Assembly: GCA_018057015.1 (NCBI GenBank)
Contig: JAGPES010000004.1
Location: 1 to 32,978 of the forward strand
DNA length: 32,978 nucleotides
Direction: 5' to 3'
Source of the DNA: Pseudomonadales bacterium
GTDB taxonomy: Bacteria; Pseudomonadota; Gammaproteobacteria; Pseudomonadales; UBA5518
This document shows positions 9,360 to 15,166 of this stretch, in pieces. A program made the translations under genes and the position numbers. Positions within the stretch are counted from its first letter, which is position 1. Each line of letters opens with the position of its first letter. Under the pieces are notes generated by a model. That model did no database searches. It saw only the letters and a program-made list of their open reading frames with translations, and was not told where the DNA came from.

Positions 9360-10720
9360 GCAGTCCCGCGATCCTGATCATCGACGACGAGCCGGACATC
9401 CGCGAACTGCTCGCGATGACGGTACGCCGCATGGGGCTGGACGCCTTCTGCGCCGAGAGCCTCGACGGCGCGCGCCGGATGCTGGAAAAGCGCCGCTTCG
9501 ATTTCTGCCTCACCGACATGAAACTGCCCGACGGCACCGGGCTGCAGCTGATCGAGCACGTGCAGCGGCGTCACGACGGCATGCCGGTGGCGGTGATCAC
9601 CGCCTTCGGCAGCGTCGACCTCGCGATCGAATCGATGAAAGCGGGCGCCTTCGACTTCCTGACGAAGCCGATCGATCTCGAACGGCTGCGCAACCTGGTG
9701 AGCAACGCGCTGCGTCTCGGGGCGGCCAACACCACGCTGCAGTGCCCGGACCAGGTGCAGCTGCTGGGTGACACCGAACCGATGGTGCAACTCCGCCAGC
9801 AGATCGTGCGGCTCTCGCGGAGCCAGGCGCCGGTTTACATCACCGGCGAGTCCGGCACCGGCAAGGAACTGGTGGCGCGACTGCTGCACGCCAACGGGCC
9901 GCGCGCCGCCGGACCGTTCGTGCCGGTCAACTGCGGCGCCATTCCCGGCGAGCTGATGGAGAGCGAGTTCTTCGGCCACCGCAAGGGCAGCTTCACCGGC
10001 GCCGTCGCCGACAAGCAGGGCCTGTTCCAGGCCGCCCACGGCGGCACGCTGTTCCTCGACGAAGTGGCCGACCTGCCGTTGCCGATGCAGGTCAAGCTGC
10101 TGCGCGCGATCCAGGAAAAGGCCGTGCGCGCGGTGGGCAGCGAGCAGGAGAGCCGCGTCGACGTGCGCATCCTGAGCGCCACGCACAAGAACCTCGCCGA
10201 GGAGGTCGAGCAGGGCCTGTTCCGCCGCGACCTGTTCTACCGCATCAACGTGATCGAGCTGCGCGTGCCGAGCCTGCGTGAACGCGCCGCCGACATTCCC
10301 TTGATCGCCGAGGCGTGCATCCGGCGCCTGGCCGAGGAGTACAGCACCGCCGCGCCGCGCCTGCACGAGGACGCGCTGCAGGCGCTGGCCGCCTACGCGT
10401 TCCCCGGCAATGTGCGCGAGCTCGAGAACATCCTCGAACGCGCGTTCACGCTGTGCGACGGCAACGTGATCCGCGCGCCCGACCTGCGACTGCCGGGTGC
10501 GAACGCGGCGCCGAGCAGCGCCGCCGCGCCCGCGGCCGAGCATGACAGGCTGCCCGAGTTGCCGGACGTGCCGCTGGAGGAGTACCTCGAAGGCATCGAG
10601 CGGCGCGCGATCATGCGCGCGCTGGAGCTCGAGCGCTGGAACCGCACCGCGGCCGCCAAGCGCCTCGGCATGACGTTCCGCTCGCTGCGCTACCGGCTGA
10701 AAAAACTGGGCATCGACTGA
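9356..10720 (+). CDS. pilR: sigma54-dependent response regulator PilR
   Basis: Activates the major pilin promoter together with RNA polymerase sigma54 when phosphorylated by PilS. The 454-residue protein has a receiver domain (acidic pair D10/D11, phosphoacceptor D54 in [12 protein letters not shown]). An AAA+ domain follows, with Walker A GESGTGKE at about 163-170 and the sigma54 contact loop GSFTGA at about 211-216 (the PilR variant of GAFTGA). The C-terminal Fis-type helix-turn-helix is [19 protein letters not shown]. The last 78 bases recur, diverged, at 13172-13249 inside the TA island. The repeat element begins four bases after the stop. Confidence 0.95.
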   Translation: MSSPAILIIDDEPDIRELLAMTVRRMGLDAFCAESLDGARRMLEKRRFDFCLTDMKLPDGTGLQLIEHVQRRHDGMPVAVITAFGSVDLAIESMKAGAFDFLTKPIDLERLRNLVSNALRLGAANTTLQCPDQVQLLGDTEPMVQLRQQIVRLSRSQAPVYITGESGTGKELVARLLHANGPRAAGPFVPVNCGAIPGELMESEFFGHRKGSFTGAVADKQGLFQAAHGGTLFLDEVADLPLPMQVKLLRAIQEKAVRAVGSEQESRVDVRILSATHKNLAEEVEQGLFRRDLFYRINVIELRVPSLRERAADIPLIAEACIRRLAEEYSTAAPRLHEDALQALAAYAFPGNVRELENILERAFTLCDGNVIRAPDLRLPGANAAPSSAAAPAAEHDRLPELPDVPLEEYLEGIERRAIMRALELERWNRTAAAKRLGMTFRSLRYRLKKLGID

Positions 10721-10723
10721 TCA

Positions 10724-10947
10724 TGTGGGTCGGCATTCATGCCGACATCTGCCTAACGACAAAAGATCAGACATTTCCTACAGACACCCCGCCGCGCTTC
10801 GCCTACCGTGAAACCGCCGCGAAAGGATTCGCGGCATTCCACGGAAGGAGAGCCTCAGGACGAGGTGGGTAGCCAGGGACGGCCCGAACCAGGCCACACT
10901 GCCATGCGCCGGTCAGGATGACTGCCATGGCAGTTGTGGTGCTGGAT
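10724..10947 (+). repeat. dispersed GGA-hairpin repeat, copy A
   Basis: Starts with a REP hairpin (TGTGGGTCGGCAT...) and ends at GGAT, like copies B (11929-12155) and C (14828-15053). Inside, on the plus strand, are stem-loops exposing GGA. Stem GCCGCGAA/TTCGCGGC encloses loop AGGA (10816-10835). A weak stem encloses ACGGAA (about 10838-10849). CCTC/GAGG encloses AGGAC (10853-10865). GCC/GGC encloses AGGGAC (10872-10883). CGGTC/GACTG encloses AGGAT (10910-10924). The end carries the palindrome ACTGCCATGGCAGT. No promoter or terminator could be assigned with confidence. Confidence 0.85.
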
Positions 10948-11029
10948 TCCACTATCCTCGAGCTCTTAGCCACACTCGGCCTGCAACGCCTCGCGGCGCC
11001 CGCTCGCTCGCTCCAAAGTAGCGCACTGG
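10948..11029 (+). pseudogene. 3' scar of a HigA-like antitoxin
   Basis: The bases after repeat copy A match the 3' end of the intact HigA-like gene (12778-12856). TTCCACTATCCTC, ACTCGGCCTGCAA and GCGGCGCCCGCTCGCTC are all shared. In protein terms LATLGLQRLAAPARS corresponds to IAALGLQLHAAPARS. A CTCG duplication near the end shifts the frame, and the rest of the gene is missing. Homology begins exactly where the repeat ends. Confidence 0.75.
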
Positions 11030-11063
11030 ATTTACTGCCCCCGTTGGGTATCACTGTTGCCAT

Positions 11064-11083
11064 GGTCATACCCCGGTCATACC
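11064..11083 (+). promoter_or_regulatory. candidate operator of the ribbon-helix-helix antitoxin
   Basis: GGTCATACC occurs twice, at 11064-11072 and 11075-11083, with an 11-bp period, just before the antitoxin start at 11092. Ribbon-helix-helix antitoxins usually bind such tandem half-sites to repress their own operon. Inference from position and spacing. Confidence 0.4.
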
Positions 11084-11091
11084 CTGTGCCG

Positions 11092-11328
11092 ATGAAAGTA
11101 GAAGTCTCAGTTCCGGATGCGATCTTCGAAGCCGCGGAACGCTTGGCAAAGCAGCGCCACGTCCCTCTCAGTCAGCTTTTTGCGGAGGCATTGCAGGAGT
11201 ATGTCTCCCGGCACGACGGGGACGCGATAGCGGCGAAGCTCAATGAGCTCTACGCATTGGAAGACTCGACCGTAGACGCTGCCTTGACTCGAACGCAACT
11301 AGCTGCCATTGATCATGAAACGTGGTGA
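11092..11328 (+). CDS. ribbon-helix-helix antitoxin of a MazEF-type module
   Basis: Protein of 78 residues beginning MKVEVSVPDAIFEAAERLA, the beta strand and first helix of a CopG/Arc-like DNA-binding fold. HVPLSQLFAEALQEYV follows, then a C-terminal tail (EDSTVDAALTRTQLAAIDHETW) of the kind that wraps the MazF toxin. Its stop overlaps the start of the downstream mazF reading frame by 14 bases. The antitoxin looks intact although its toxin is broken. Family assignment is by fold pattern and neighbour; ParD-like is an alternative. Confidence 0.8.
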   Translation: MKVEVSVPDAIFEAAERLAKQRHVPLSQLFAEALQEYVSRHDGDAIAAKLNELYALEDSTVDAALTRTQLAAIDHETW

Positions 11329-11652
11329 GATCTGATGGGCCTCGTTGCCGGAACCAATGGGTTCCGGGCGCGGACTTCGTCGGCCGGTTCTCATCGCGCA
11401 ATGCAATCCTTTCAATGAAAGCCGCATTTCTACCGTAGTGGTGGCCATAATTGCGTCGAATCTGGCGCTCGCCAACGCCCCGGGGAATCTCCGTCTCAGC
11501 AAGTCGGAGTCGGGATTGCCCAAAGCATCTGCAGTGAACGTATCGCAGGTGATAACCCTCAGTCGCACATTGCTCACTTGCGCGTCAAGGTGTTGTCTGA
11601 CGCAGCAATGCTGCGAGTAAATGATGGAGTTCGGTTGGTGCTCGGACTGTGA
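11315..11652 (+). pseudogene. mazF: MazF/PemK toxin, inactivated by a stop and a frameshift
   Basis: MazF toxins are mRNA-cleaving ribonucleases. The frame begins MKRGEI and then meets TGA at 11333-11335, where relatives have tryptophan (MKRGEIWWASLPEP). After it the same frame continues with WASLPEPMGSGRG, RRPVLIAQCNPFN, TVVVAIIASNLALA and PGNLRLSKSESGLPKAS, a clear MazF/PemK fold. Near 11575-11587 one base is missing, so the natural C terminus (VLSDAAMLRVNDGVRLVLGL, ending at TGA 11650-11652) is in another frame. Internal restart at the ATG at 11345 would give a product lacking the first strand and with a foreign tail. The toxin is almost certainly dead. Confidence 0.85.
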
Positions 11653-11668
11653 CGCCCAGCAATTCGCG

Positions 11669-11713
11669 CCAGCCGAGATCGGCCAGGCATTGCACGTGCA
11701 AGATCGGCCAGTC
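11669..11713 (+). pseudogene. fragment of an AbrB/MazE-type antitoxin gene
   Basis: The bases GCCGAGATCGGCCAGGCATT and the few after them match the intact AbrB-like gene at about 12945-12980 (PAEIRQALHLRDG versus PAEIGQALHVQDR here). Only about 40 bases survive, wedged between the dead mazF and the minus-strand Phd-RelE scar. Confidence 0.6.
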
Positions 11714-11928
11714 TCAGTCGGAAAGCACGCGCAATCGTTCGCTGCGCCACACCCGAACGATGCGCACTCGCGTCGCCTCACGCCGGTCTGCGACTTCATC
11801 CCGGGAGAGCTCCCGGCCGGCTTCCAGATCGCCAAGACCAGCCGGCACAGCGCGCATGAATGCACGCTCCTCCTCTGCCTTCTCGAATTCAGCCACCGAT
11901 TGCATGACAGCCACGCCGCGCCCCCGAC
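11714..11928 (-). pseudogene. fused scar of a Phd antitoxin and a RelE/ParE toxin
   Basis: Read on the minus strand, RGRGVAVMQSVAEFEKAEEE and the following residues are nearly identical to the second half of the antitoxin at 13614-13883. After LSRDEVAD the frame jumps straight to RREATRVRIVRVWRSERL, the C terminus of the toxin at 13304-13609. The antitoxin 3' end and nearly all of the toxin are thus deleted. The antitoxin 5' half is also gone: the sequence stops where repeat copy B begins (11929). The two breaks are separate events. Confidence 0.75.
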
Positions 11929-12155
11929 GTAGGTCGGCATTCATGCCGACGGTGCCCTCCCCGCACACAAAAGATCAGACATTTCCTACAGACACCCCGC
12001 CACGATTCACCTACCGTGAAATCACCGCGAAAGGATTTGCGGCGTTCCACGGAAGGAAGGTCTTAGGAAGAGACCGGTGGCCAGGGACGGCCAAATCCAG
12101 GCCAAGCTGTCATGTGCCGGTCAGGACGACCGCCATGGCAGCAGTGGTCCCGGAT
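11929..12155 (+). repeat. dispersed GGA-hairpin repeat, copy B
   Basis: The REP at the left end has a GTAG foot (GTAGGTCGGCAT). Hairpins with GGA in the loop are as follows. CCGCGAA/TTTGCGG encloses AGGA, with one G-T pair (12025-12042). TTCC/GGAA encloses ACGGAA (12045-12058). GGTCTT/GAGACC encloses AGGAA (12059-12075). TGGCC/GGCCA encloses AGGGAC (12078-12093). CGGTC/GACCG encloses AGGAC (12118-12132). The right end abuts the promoter region of the intact HigBA-like pair. Confidence 0.85.
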
Positions 12156-12216
12156 GAAACCCTCGTTCCAGTGCGCGTTTTGACCACACCAGAATCCGTC
12201 CGTGACTTGCCCGCTC

Positions 12217-12232
12217 GTATCCCATACGATAC
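12217..12232 (+). promoter_or_regulatory. candidate operator of the HigBA-like operon
   Basis: Inverted repeat GTATC (12217-12221) and GATAC (12228-12232), six bases apart, lies 14 bases before the toxin start. The position suits autorepression by the helix-turn-helix antitoxin. A TTGACC at 12180 could be a -35 element but no good -10 follows. Confidence 0.35.
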
Positions 12233-12246
12233 ATTGGCGACTATCA

Positions 12247-12537
12247 ATGATCGAGGTCCGCCAGACAACGACCTACGCAAAGTGGTTCGCTGGCCTGCGG
12301 GATCGGCTGGCCAAGGCCCGCATTGACATCCGCATCCGGCGCCTCTGCCTCGGAAATCCCGGGGATGTGAAACCCGTTGGGGGAGGAGTATCCGAGTTGC
12401 GCATCAGCTACGGACCAGGGTATCGCGTGTACTTCACACAAAAGGACGAAGCGCTTATCGTCCTGCTCGCTGGCGGCGACAAATCATCGCAAGAGCGGGA
12501 CATTCGTCTGGCCAAGGAACTGGCGCACCACTTATAG
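12247..12537 (+). CDS. HigB-like (HI1419 family) addiction module killer protein
   Basis: Toxin of 96 residues of the RelE superfamily, Gp49/HigB group, expected to cleave mRNA at the ribosome. It begins [20 protein letters not shown] and continues with [19 protein letters not shown]. It ends with the family hallmark [32 protein letters not shown] and DIRLAKELA. Length and motifs are complete. Toxin first, antitoxin second is the order normal for HigBA. The start at 12247 matches the family N terminus; an upstream ATG (12202) would add 15 residues. It follows repeat copy B directly. Confidence 0.88.
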   Translation: MIEVRQTTTYAKWFAGLRDRLAKARIDIRIRRLCLGNPGDVKPVGGGVSELRISYGPGYRVYFTQKDEALIVLLAGGDKSSQERDIRLAKELAHHL

Positions 12538-12547
12538 GAGTTCAGCT

Positions 12548-12856
12548 GTGAGAAGGACCGCAACAACACCGTGGGATCCAGCCGAGCACCTGCGGACGGA
12601 GGAAGACATGGTCGCTTACCTCGAGGCGGCTCTCGAAGAGGGTGAACCCACGCTTGTCGCAGCAGCGCTTGGCGACATTGCGCGAGCGAAGGGCATGACG
12701 CAGGTTGCCCGTGACGCAGGGCTCGGACGCGAAAGCCTGTACAAGGCGCTTTCGCCTTCTGGCAACCCGGAGTTTTCCACCATCCTCAAGGTCATCGCCG
12801 CACTCGGCCTGCAACTCCACGCGGCGCCCGCTCGCTCCAAAGCCGCGCACCGGTAG
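12548..12856 (+). CDS. HigA-like (HI1420 family) helix-turn-helix antitoxin
   Basis: Protein of 102 residues, partner of the toxin 10 bases upstream. DPAEHLRTEEDMVAYLEAAL, then AALGDIARAKGMTQVARDAG, LGRESLYKALSPSGNPEF and STILKVIAALGLQL form the usual small Cro/XRE-like helix-turn-helix of this family. The start is GTG at 12548, with AGGAG eight bases upstream and overlapping the toxin's end region. Its 3' end recurs as a scar after repeat copy A. It probably binds both the toxin and the promoter. Confidence 0.88.
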   Translation: MRRTATTPWDPAEHLRTEEDMVAYLEAALEEGEPTLVAAALGDIARAKGMTQVARDAGLGRESLYKALSPSGNPEFSTILKVIAALGLQLHAAPARSKAAHR

Positions 12857-12897
12857 GGGCGGCAACCATGCTGACCGGTTGGAAGAACATAGCCCAA

Positions 12898-13554
12898 ATG
12901 TTAGCCACCAAAATTTCCGCGAATGGTCGCGTAGTCATACCCGCCGAGATCCGCCAGGCATTGCACCTGCGCGACGGCGATAGCGTTTACTGGGAATTGG
13001 TGGATGGTGAAGCCCGCCTGAGCACACGGCGAACACGATTGGAAAAGGCACGGGCCATCTTCCAGGCCGCTGCCCCAAAACATCGCAGCCGCTCGATGGC
13101 AGATGAACTCATCACGCAACGCCGCAAGGAAGCGACGTCGAGGGCCGTAAATGAAGGCCTAGATGCAAAGGCGCACCGCCGCCGCCAAGCGCCTGGGCAT
13201 GACGTCCCGCGCGCTGCGCTGCCGGGTGAAGAAGCTGGGGATCGACTGAGGCCTGTGAACTGCACGCGCCGACTTTCGGCGCCAGGCAGCTCTGGAAGAG
13301 CGGTCAATCCCGGTCGGGAAGCACGAGCAATCGTTCGCTGCGCCACACCCGCACGATGCGCACTCGCGTCGCCTCCCGCCGCTACACGATGCGAAACGGA
13401 GGGAAAATCAATTCCCGCAGCCACGGCTGATCGAATTCCGGCACTACCCTGCCAATATCCGGATTCCGCTGTAACGATTCGACGCGCTGAAGTATGCCCT
13501 CGAGCATCCGAACCCCGATCTCGGGCACACCCTGCTCGGCGTACCAGATCCTGA
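12898..13554 (+). CDS. AbrB/MazE-type antitoxin with a foreign, read-through C terminus
   Basis: The first ~80 residues are a normal SpoVT/AbrB swapped-hairpin antitoxin: MLATKISANGRVVIPAEIRQ, ALHLRDGDSVYWELVDGEA, then the toxin-binding tail ending near ADELITQRRKEAT. In relatives a stop and a PIN-domain toxin follow. Here the frame runs on, without a stop, through a fragment of a pilR-like 3' end (in a different frame) and antisense through the toxin at 13304-13609 until 13554. The last ~130 residues have no plausible origin as protein. No toxin partner remains. The start at 12898 matches the family; an ATG at 12868 would add ten residues. Confidence 0.6.
   Translation: MLATKISANGRVVIPAEIRQALHLRDGDSVYWELVDGEARLSTRRTRLEKARAIFQAAAPKHRSRSMADELITQRRKEATSRAVNEGLDAKAHRRRQAPGHDVPRAALPGEEAGDRLRPVNCTRRLSAPGSSGRAVNPGREARAIVRCATPARCALASPPAATRCETEGKSIPAATADRIPALPCQYPDSAVTIRRAEVCPRASEPRSRAHPARRTRS
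13172..13249 (+). pseudogene. second, diverged copy of the pilR 3' end
   Basis: These 78 bases align without gaps to 10643-10720, the Fis-type helix-turn-helix and stop codon of pilR, with 9 differences by my count (about 88% identity). Translated it reads [19 protein letters not shown], then KKLGID and stop. Five of the nine differences are synonymous, which suggests that it comes from a once-functional pilR rather than from random decay of a local copy. Nothing upstream of this segment resembles pilR. Confidence 0.85.
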
Positions 13555-13609
13555 TCGCCTCCAGATCCGCAACTGCGGATTCGGCAAAGCTGATCGTCAA
13601 TTGGCCCAT
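13304..13609 (-). pseudogene. RelE/ParE-family toxin with an amber stop in the last third
   Basis: The frame starts MGQLTISFAESAVADLEAIR and continues with IWYAEQGVPEIG, LQRVESLQRNPDIGRVVPEF and LRELIFPPFRIV, typical of ParE/RelE plasmid stabilisation toxins. At 13384-13382 the codon is TAG where relatives have a tyrosine (RIVYRR). The frame then continues cleanly with RREATRVRIVRVWRSERLL and VLPDRD to TGA at 13304. A C-terminal strand of the fold is therefore lost. It lies four bases after the antitoxin stop, in the normal antitoxin-toxin order. Confidence 0.8.
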
Positions 13610-13613
13610 TGCA

Positions 13614-13883
13614 CTACACCAGCCCAAGCCGCTCTGCGACTTCATCCCGGGAGAGCTCCCGGCCGGCTTCCAGATCGCCAAGACCAGCCAGCACAGCGCG
13701 CATGAATGCACGCTCCTCCTCTGCCTTCTCGAATTCGGCCAACGATTGCATGACCGCCACGCCGCGCCCCCGACTTGTCAACAGTACGGGCCGGTGCGCC
13801 TCGGTAGCATGCTTCACAACACGCCCGGGATTGACCTTCAAGTCAGAAAGCGGAATGACGTCTTCGGAAAATTTCGCACGCAT
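13614..13883 (-). CDS. Phd/YefM-family antitoxin
   Basis: Protein of 89 residues: MRAKFSEDVIPLSDLKVNPG, RVVKHATEAHRPVLLTSRGR and GVAVMQSLAEFEKAEEERA. This is the Phd fold that binds operator DNA with its N terminus and the RelE/ParE toxin with its C terminus (LEAGRELSRDEVAERLGLV). The start at 13883 is preceded by GGAGG five bases upstream, which is why I prefer it to the ATG at 13904. The gene looks intact; its toxin carries a premature stop. A shortened relative is fused into the scar at 11714-11928. Confidence 0.88.
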   Translation of the reverse strand: MRAKFSEDVIPLSDLKVNPGRVVKHATEAHRPVLLTSRGRGVAVMQSLAEFEKAEEERAFMRAVLAGLGDLEAGRELSRDEVAERLGLV

Positions 13884-13913
13884 GATCGATGCCTCCGGAT
13901 CCATGACACCGGC

Positions 13914-13959
13914 ATATTAGCACCCAATATTGGAACCTTTAACAGCACCTTTAACAGCA
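13914..13959 (-). promoter_or_regulatory. promoter/operator region of the Phd-type module
   Basis: On the minus strand TAATAT (13919-13914) is a good -10 element 31 bases before the antitoxin start. Upstream of it lie the perfect palindrome CCAATATTGG (13924-13933) and two exact copies of CCTTTAACAGCA, in plus-strand terms (13936-13947, 13948-13959). The palindrome overlaps the expected spacer, as an autorepression site would. Binding is inferred. Confidence 0.5.
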
Positions 13960-13983
13960 CCTATCCAGCAGATCCGAATGCCC

Positions 13984-14019
13984 CTCAAGACGACTGCCAT
14001 GGCAGCAGTGGCTCTGGAT
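13984..14019 (+). repeat. GGA-hairpin repeat, fragment D (right end only)
   Basis: Contains the terminal part shared with copies A-C: CGACTGCCATGGCAGCAGTG and the closing GGAT. Its last hairpin is broken (CAAGACG instead of CAGGACG). As with A and B, a toxin-antitoxin operon begins shortly after its right end. Confidence 0.75.
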
Positions 14020-14058
14020 TGCCCGATGCCGACGACACGGTTTGACCGATGCAGCCGT

Positions 14059-14091
14059 TATATGTACGTTGTATATGTACATATCTGTACA
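14059..14091 (+). promoter_or_regulatory. operator of the Phd/VapC operon
   Basis: TATATGTAC occurs at 14059-14067 and 14072-14080 (13 bp apart). The second copy lies in the perfect palindrome ATATGTACATAT (14073-14084), and TGTACA follows at 14086-14091. The AT-rich cluster sits 12-44 bases before the antitoxin start and stands out in a GC-rich region. Probable overlapping promoter and antitoxin binding sites. Confidence 0.6.
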
Positions 14092-14102
14092 GGGAAAGCC
14101 TT

Positions 14103-14345
14103 ATGCTGCAAATCACCGCCACTGAACTGCGCAGGCACCTGTTCGAGTACCTGCAACGCGTCGAGCAGGGTGAATCGATCCAGATCAAGCTGAACGGCCG
14201 GGTAATCGGTTGCCTGGGTCCGCAGCACGACGACAGCGAGAAGGCTCTGGCGCGGCTGCGGGAACTCGGCAAAACAGCGCATATTGGCGACATCCTCGCG
14301 CCAACGGATGAAGCGCCCTGGAACGCCGATGAAAACAATCTGTGA
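14103..14345 (+). CDS. Phd/VapB-type antitoxin
   Basis: Protein of 80 residues starting MLQITATELRRHLFEYLQRV, then EQGESIQIKLNGRVIGCLGP, the Phd/YefM N-terminal fold with the short strand that contacts DNA. The acidic C terminus (DEAPWNADENN) is typical of antitoxins that mask a PIN-domain toxin. It overlaps the toxin gene by 17 bases. AGGG lies nine bases before the ATG. Appears complete. Confidence 0.88.
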   Translation: MLQITATELRRHLFEYLQRVEQGESIQIKLNGRVIGCLGPQHDDSEKALARLRELGKTAHIGDILAPTDEAPWNADENNL

Positions 14346-14724
14346 TACCCATGCGTTGATCTGGTGGTGCCTCCAGCCCGACAAACTCGGCGCCGCCTCG
14401 TATCGCCATATCCGGTCGGCGCTCGACCACGACACCCTGATGTTCTGCGACATCTCTTACTGGGAGATCGCCATGTTGCTGAAGAAGGGGCGATTCAGCG
14501 TGAGCGTCGGCATCTCGGAGTTCCTCGATCTGCTGACGCGCGCCTGCGGCTCATCAGTACAACCGATAACCCCGGCCATTGCGGAAGCCTCGCAGGACGG
14601 ACGATTCATGCATGGCGACCCCGCGGACAGGATCATAGGAGCGACCACACTGGTCCTGAACGCCACCCTGATCACGGCTGATCGTCAGCTGCAACAGGTG
14701 CCAGGGCTGCGTTGCGTCTGGTGA
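14329..14724 (+). CDS. vapC: VapC-type PIN-domain ribonuclease toxin
   Basis: Toxin of 131 residues of the PIN family, expected to cut tRNA or rRNA with Mg2+. The acidic active site is complete: D6 in ICDTHALIWW, E46 in SYWEIAML, and D97/D100 in MHGDPADRIIGAT, followed by LITADRQL. The N terminus MKTICDTHALIWWCL is characteristic of the VapC group paired with Phd-like antitoxins. No disabling mutation is seen, in contrast to the two toxins upstream. Overlapping start with the antitoxin indicates coupled translation. Confidence 0.92.
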   Translation: MKTICDTHALIWWCLQPDKLGAASYRHIRSALDHDTLMFCDISYWEIAMLLKKGRFSVSVGISEFLDLLTRACGSSVQPITPAIAEASQDGRFMHGDPADRIIGATTLVLNATLITADRQLQQVPGLRCVW

Positions 14725-14793
14725 CTGTTGCGCCAATGGCGCCTCGGGGTCATTGCCAATCAGGTGCCGACAGGCGCCTTGCCGGACGCTGCT

Positions 14794-14850
14794 GTCGCCA
14801 TGAATGGCGACCCACAGGTGCCGCCGTTGTGGGTCGGCATTCATGCCGAC
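14794..14850. repeat. inverted REP pair (BIME)
   Basis: A minus-oriented REP (14794-14816, stem GTCGCCAT/ATGGCGAC then CCACA) and a plus-oriented REP (14828-14850, stem GTCGGCAT/ATGCCGAC) stand back to back, 11 bases apart. The second is also the left end of repeat copy C. Confidence 0.85.
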
Positions 14851-15053
14851 ATCTGCCTAACGGCAAAACATCAGACATTTCCTACAGACACCCCACCACG
14901 ATTCACCTACCGTGAAACCGCCGCGAAAGGACTCGTGGCGTTCCACGGAAGGGAGGTCTCAGGACGAGACCTGCGGCCAGGGACGAGGCCCAATCCAGGC
15001 CACGCTGCCATGTGCCGGTCAGGACGACCGACATGGCAGCGGTGGCCCCGGAT
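14828..15053 (+). repeat. dispersed GGA-hairpin repeat, copy C
   Basis: Same layout as copies A and B, from REP to the terminal GGAT. Loops with GGA are as follows. GCCGCGA/TCGTGGC encloses AAGGAC, with one G-T pair (14920-14939). GGTCTC/GAGACC encloses AGGAC, perfectly paired (14955-14971). GGCC/GGCC encloses AGGGACGA (14975-14990). CGGTC/GACCG encloses AGGAC, perfectly paired (15016-15030). No gene is seen between vapC and fimT (14725-15166) apart from these repeats. Confidence 0.87.
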
Positions 15054-15120
15054 GATGGCAACCCCACGTCCCCGTCCGCTCGGAAGCATGGGGCGACGCG
15101 CCTCGAGCGCACGCCCTGAT

Positions 15121-15160
15121 CCGGCGCGAAAGGATTCGCGCCCGTCCACGGAAGGAGATT
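15121..15160 (+). promoter_or_regulatory. repeat fragment E forming the fimT leader and ribosome binding site
   Basis: Carries the first hairpin of the repeat, here GGCGCGAA/TTCGCGCC around AGGA (15123-15142), followed by TCCACGGAAGGAG. GGAAGGAG ends nine bases before the ATG of the prepilin gene at 15167 and is its Shine-Dalgarno sequence. One GGA in a hairpin loop plus one in the Shine-Dalgarno is the classical arrangement of CsrA/RsmA-repressed leaders. Regulation is inferred; the sequence match to the other copies is direct. Confidence 0.65.
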
Positions 15161-15166
15161 TGCGAA

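Noticed and set aside
10745-10760. GCCTAAC in repeat copies A and C resembles the RYYYAAC core of integron attC sites
   Set aside because: Copy B lacks it, no matching GTTRRRY lies at a suitable distance, and no integrase is present, so the array is not an integron.
10724-10947. GacA-type upstream box (TGTAAG-N6-CTTACA) to drive the repeat as a small RNA
   Set aside because: Only a partial half-site (CCTACA) is present, so I do not claim GacA control.
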